Assembly: GCF_036785885.1 (NCBI RefSeq)
Contig: NC_092323.1
Coordinates: 8,688,501-8,752,500, forward strand
DNA length: 64,000 nucleotides
Direction: 5' to 3'
DNA from: Coffea arabica
Lineage: Eukaryota > Streptophyta > Magnoliopsida > Gentianales > Rubiaceae
The notes beneath the pieces were generated by a model. The model had not been told where the DNA came from, made no database searches, and was given only the letters and a program-made list of their open reading frames with translations. Positions within the stretch are counted from its first letter, which is position 1, and each line of letters starts with the position of its first letter. A program made the position numbers and the translations under genes. Shown here piece by piece: positions 61,389 to 64,000 of the stretch.

Positions 61389-61527
61389 GGTTTACTATGA
61401 ATTTTTTTCCGCCACAAATTGTGACAAATATGTGACAAATATGTGGGAGGCAGGGATTGAACTCCTGACCTCCAGCATCACCTTTAATGGTGATGACCAC
61501 TGGACCAAATGGCCAGTGGCAATCAGA
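61389..61527 (-). mobile_element. tRNA-derived SINE, minus orientation
   Basis: Read on the minus strand: gccactggccatttggtcca then gtggtcatcacc (A-box-like), then ggaggtcaggagttcaatcc (B-box-like), then ctgcctcccacatatttgtc and a T-rich tail. It is shared with the copy at about 52020-52243. It lies downstream of AAA-ATPase 3. Confidence 0.65.
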
Positions 61528-61784
61528 TAGATAGTCGGCCTTTGTAATTTTTGTAGGAAATCATTGGATCAAAAACCTCACCCCTCAGAAAAGAGCACCG
61601 TATTAGTAGTACAATAGGTACCTCGTCAAAATTCCAAGCCCATTCAACGTTACCTTACCTTGGCATTGTAGTGACATTTTATACTTTTCGGAAAAGAAAA
61701 GGATAGAGCTTATCAATGAGTGAGTGATCATGAGAAGCAGCCAACTGGCATCCTAAAAAATGACAGCACCAGACTCTGCGTGTG

Positions 61785-62884
61785 CAGCGACAGAGCCAGG
61801 ATTTTTTTTTTTTTGGGTCAAAATTTTTTCCTAATAAAATTATCTTAATATATTATGTTTAGAATAATTTTCTTCTATTTAAATATATGATATCTAAAAA
61901 TATTAAATATTAAATATTAAATATAATTATAAATATATGTCTATTCATAAATATGCGGTATAGTCATAACAAAAATTAACAAAAAAAATAATATTTGATT
62001 AAATATTTTATAACATCACGAACCATCCAATTTGCACATTATGAGAAGATGTTCTCCAATATGTCACCTATGCAATATATATATATATATATATATATAA
62101 CCATGTAATATAAATGTAACTATTTTCAATTGAAAAAAGATAAAAGTTATGTTAACATAATTTGAAATTTCAACATCTTTTCTTAGAAGTAAATTGAGCT
62201 CTACGCTCTTTCATAAAACTAAATTCATCTATGATTGAATCACTGCTAAATTTTTCAGCAACTTCCTTTTCTATATACACAGTTAGACAATCATTCAAGA
62301 AATTATCTTCCATATTGTTTCGGAGCTTTGTCTTGATTATTTTCATAATTGAAAATGCCTACTCTATAGTTGCAGTTGATATAGGAAGAGTAAGAACAAG
62401 TCTAATCAATCTGTTAATAAGAGGATATATCACTGATTTTCTTGTCTTCACCAAGTCTTGACATAACTCATGAATACCAGATAATTCTTGCAATTCAGGA
62501 TGATTTGGATTTGGAATGTCAAGCTCAAAATGTTGAAATTCTATTCTTAGACGTACTAGTTATTGCTTTTAACAATTATGAATTGGGTCTTTTTATTCTA
62601 ATACATCACATTGGGTCAATTTACTATGGAACATCAAATTATATGTTTAATTTTTTAAAGTTAAATAATCAGTACAATAAAAAATAAATAATTTTTTTTG
62701 AAGAAAAAAATTAATTCAAAGATGACTAATTCATATATATATATATATATCAACTCTTATAATATAAAACTAAAATTGTAAAAATTTAGGGGGGGCCAAT
62801 TTTGTTTTACACACATATTTACATATTATGAATTAAAATTTTTAAAACTCATGGCCCCCCTCTGCCCCCCTTGCTCCATCATTG
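61785..62884 (-). mobile_element. hAT-type element remnant, 8-bp TSD
   Basis: The ends are CAGCGACAGAGCCAGGA (left) and the reverse complement of CAATGATGGAGCAAGG (right), a match with a few changes. The flanks TGCGTGTG (61777-61784) and TGTGTGTG (62885-62892) are an 8-bp duplication with one mismatch, as for hAT elements. The inside is AT-rich with a fragment of transposase. Confidence 0.78.
62170..62555 (-). pseudogene. hAT transposase C-terminal fragment
   Basis: Read on the minus strand: FQHFELDIPNPNHPELQEL, then LVLTLPISTATIE, a TAG codon, then AFSIMKIIKTKLRNNMEDNF and VYIEKEVAEKFSSDSIIDEF. This is the dimerisation region of hAT transposases of the zinc-finger-MYM/TTF-like group, where an Arg normally stands at the TAG (ATVERAFSAM). 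The N-terminal and catalytic parts are gone. The plus-strand ORF at 62231-62461 is its antisense shadow. Confidence 0.85.
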
Positions 62885-62892
62885 TGTGTGTG

Positions 62893-64000
62893 ACACTGTT
62901 TCACTCTTTTTTGGCTGCTTTCTCTCCTTTGCAACCGTGCTTACTCCCTCACCCCACAAATAATGCAAATTTACCCCTTTTTTACATTCTTTTTCCAAAG
63001 CACGTGTAGAAAGTTATTCGGTGCATATTTGTATTGTTTTTTTGGTGTAACCCACTGATATTTCAGTCTGTTTTATAATTTGTGACTAATTATGTTCGAA
63101 TCGGATCAGATCCCTTGTAGGAAAACTTTCCCAACACTGTCCTTTCCATTTTCATGGATTTCGAACCTGAAACCTTATGATTAAGAGATCCAAGTCCCTT
63201 TCACTTGCATCAATATGCGTTGATGTATTTGTATTCATTGTTGTATAGCAGTAATGGTTCCTTGAAAGGCTGGAAAATTATGCATTGTAGTCTGACGTAG
63301 TCAATACTCCCTCCCTTTTTTTATAACTGACGTTTAAGAAATTTGCTCTAGTGTACTTTTATCTGTCATTTTATTATCTCCATACAGCATTAATTACTTT
63401 TTCACAATTTTACCCTTTTATCTCTCTGGTATTAATACACTCCCATGCATTGCTTTTGGCTTAGTAAAACAGCACCATTTAGTACTATAGTAAGAGAAAA
63501 CTTGGGTGAATTGGACAATTAATGAGGGTACAAAAGGAAAGTAGTGTACAGATTTAAGCATTGAAAAACTTTTCTTAATTAGTGTGCAAAACCTTAAACG
63601 TCAGTTATAAAAAAAGGGAGGGAGTACATAATAGCAAAACCGTGTTTTCGGCCTTTTAATTTGCTTCAAAACATCATGCACACATCACATTTGTAATAAA
63701 ATGTGCTTTTAACAAAAGTAGAGGTGTACAACTTTTCGTAGTAGGAAAAAACAGCAATGAAAGAAATAAAGGCAAGTTGACAGCTTACAACATGGTTTAT
63801 CAATTCCCTCTGGTAAAGAGCATGTCCATATGTTGATTTTCTAATTGGTACTTTGTTCTTCAATGTACGAGTACATGGCTCTCTCTCTCCCTCCCTCTCT
63901 CTCTCTCTCATTATTATTTTTTTTGAAAGGAATACATGGCTTAAATTTGATGTATTTTTTAAAAAAAAGTTGATAGTTTTCTAATAGAATAGTGGACTGA
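62893..64000. other. Intergenic to window end
   Basis: No gene is seen. This stretch holds the second Stowaway-like MITE (63307-63624, listed separately) and a CT microsatellite at about 63881-63909. Confidence 0.5.
63307..63624. mobile_element. Stowaway-like MITE, copy 2 (inverted)
   Basis: This 318-bp copy begins CTCCCTCCCTTTTTTTATAA and ends AAAAAGGGAGGGAG, flanked by TA at 63305-63306 and 63625-63626. Its internal text matches the reverse complement of copy 1 at 19801-20142 (cttttcttaattagtgtgca near its right end), so the two are members of one family in opposite orientation. Confidence 0.9.

Noticed and set aside
62231-62461. 76-codon plus-strand ORF
   Set aside because: Antisense shadow of the hAT transposase remnant.

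Overview
This 64-kb window is nuclear DNA of a flowering plant, almost certainly a eudicot. It is AT-rich, has spliced genes with GT-AG introns, and is crowded with small transposons. The tomato Tm-1-type gene, a CYP722-like P450 and a SABATH methyltransferase would suit an asterid, but the species cannot be fixed from the sequence. Gene models were built by reading exons and splice sites by eye; each one closes in frame at the family's usual length.

Eight intact gene models are supported. They are: a DUF4408/DUF761 membrane protein (3175-3957, +); a SABATH carboxyl methyltransferase (11331-13042, -, 4 exons, 367 aa); a Tm-1-like UPF0261/TIM-barrel protein (21456-27269, +, 9 exons, 750 aa); a CYP722-like cytochrome P450 (27762-31320, -, 9 exons, 484 aa), convergent with Tm-1; the 20S proteasome beta-6 subunit PBF1 (47517-50789, +, 7 exons, 223 aa); and three BCS1/AATP1-type AAA-ATPases in the same orientation (44730-46732, 53330-55481, 59385-61056). 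The three ATPases share one phase-0 intron at the same place and form a dispersed tandem family that PBF1 interrupts. No metabolic or operon-like link joins the neighbouring genes.

The space between genes is mainly mobile-element debris, and several elements can be delimited to the base. A MULE-type element (42032-43801) has ~125-bp terminal inverted repeats (TIRs) and a perfect 9-bp target-site duplication (TSD). It carries a scrambled, frameshifted LHCB1 fragment, which makes it a Pack-MULE-like gene-capture element. A 3.8-kb mariner-like element (35315-39125) has TIRs, a TA duplication and a transposase killed by TAG codons, frameshifts and loss of the third catalytic Asp. A complete 512-bp TRIM retrotransposon (37486-37997) is nested inside it. 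Other elements are a 1.09-kb near-palindromic foldback (15857-16942), a 704-bp MULE-type MITE with a 9-bp TSD (8266-8969), two Stowaway-like MITEs, a small GTTTGGAT-ended MITE family (one copy in a P450 intron), a hAT remnant with a degraded transposase C-terminus (61785-62884), and tRNA-derived SINEs.

No wholly new gene system was found. The least ordinary items are the LHCB1-carrying MULE, the hairpin foldback, and the nested TRIM-in-mariner.
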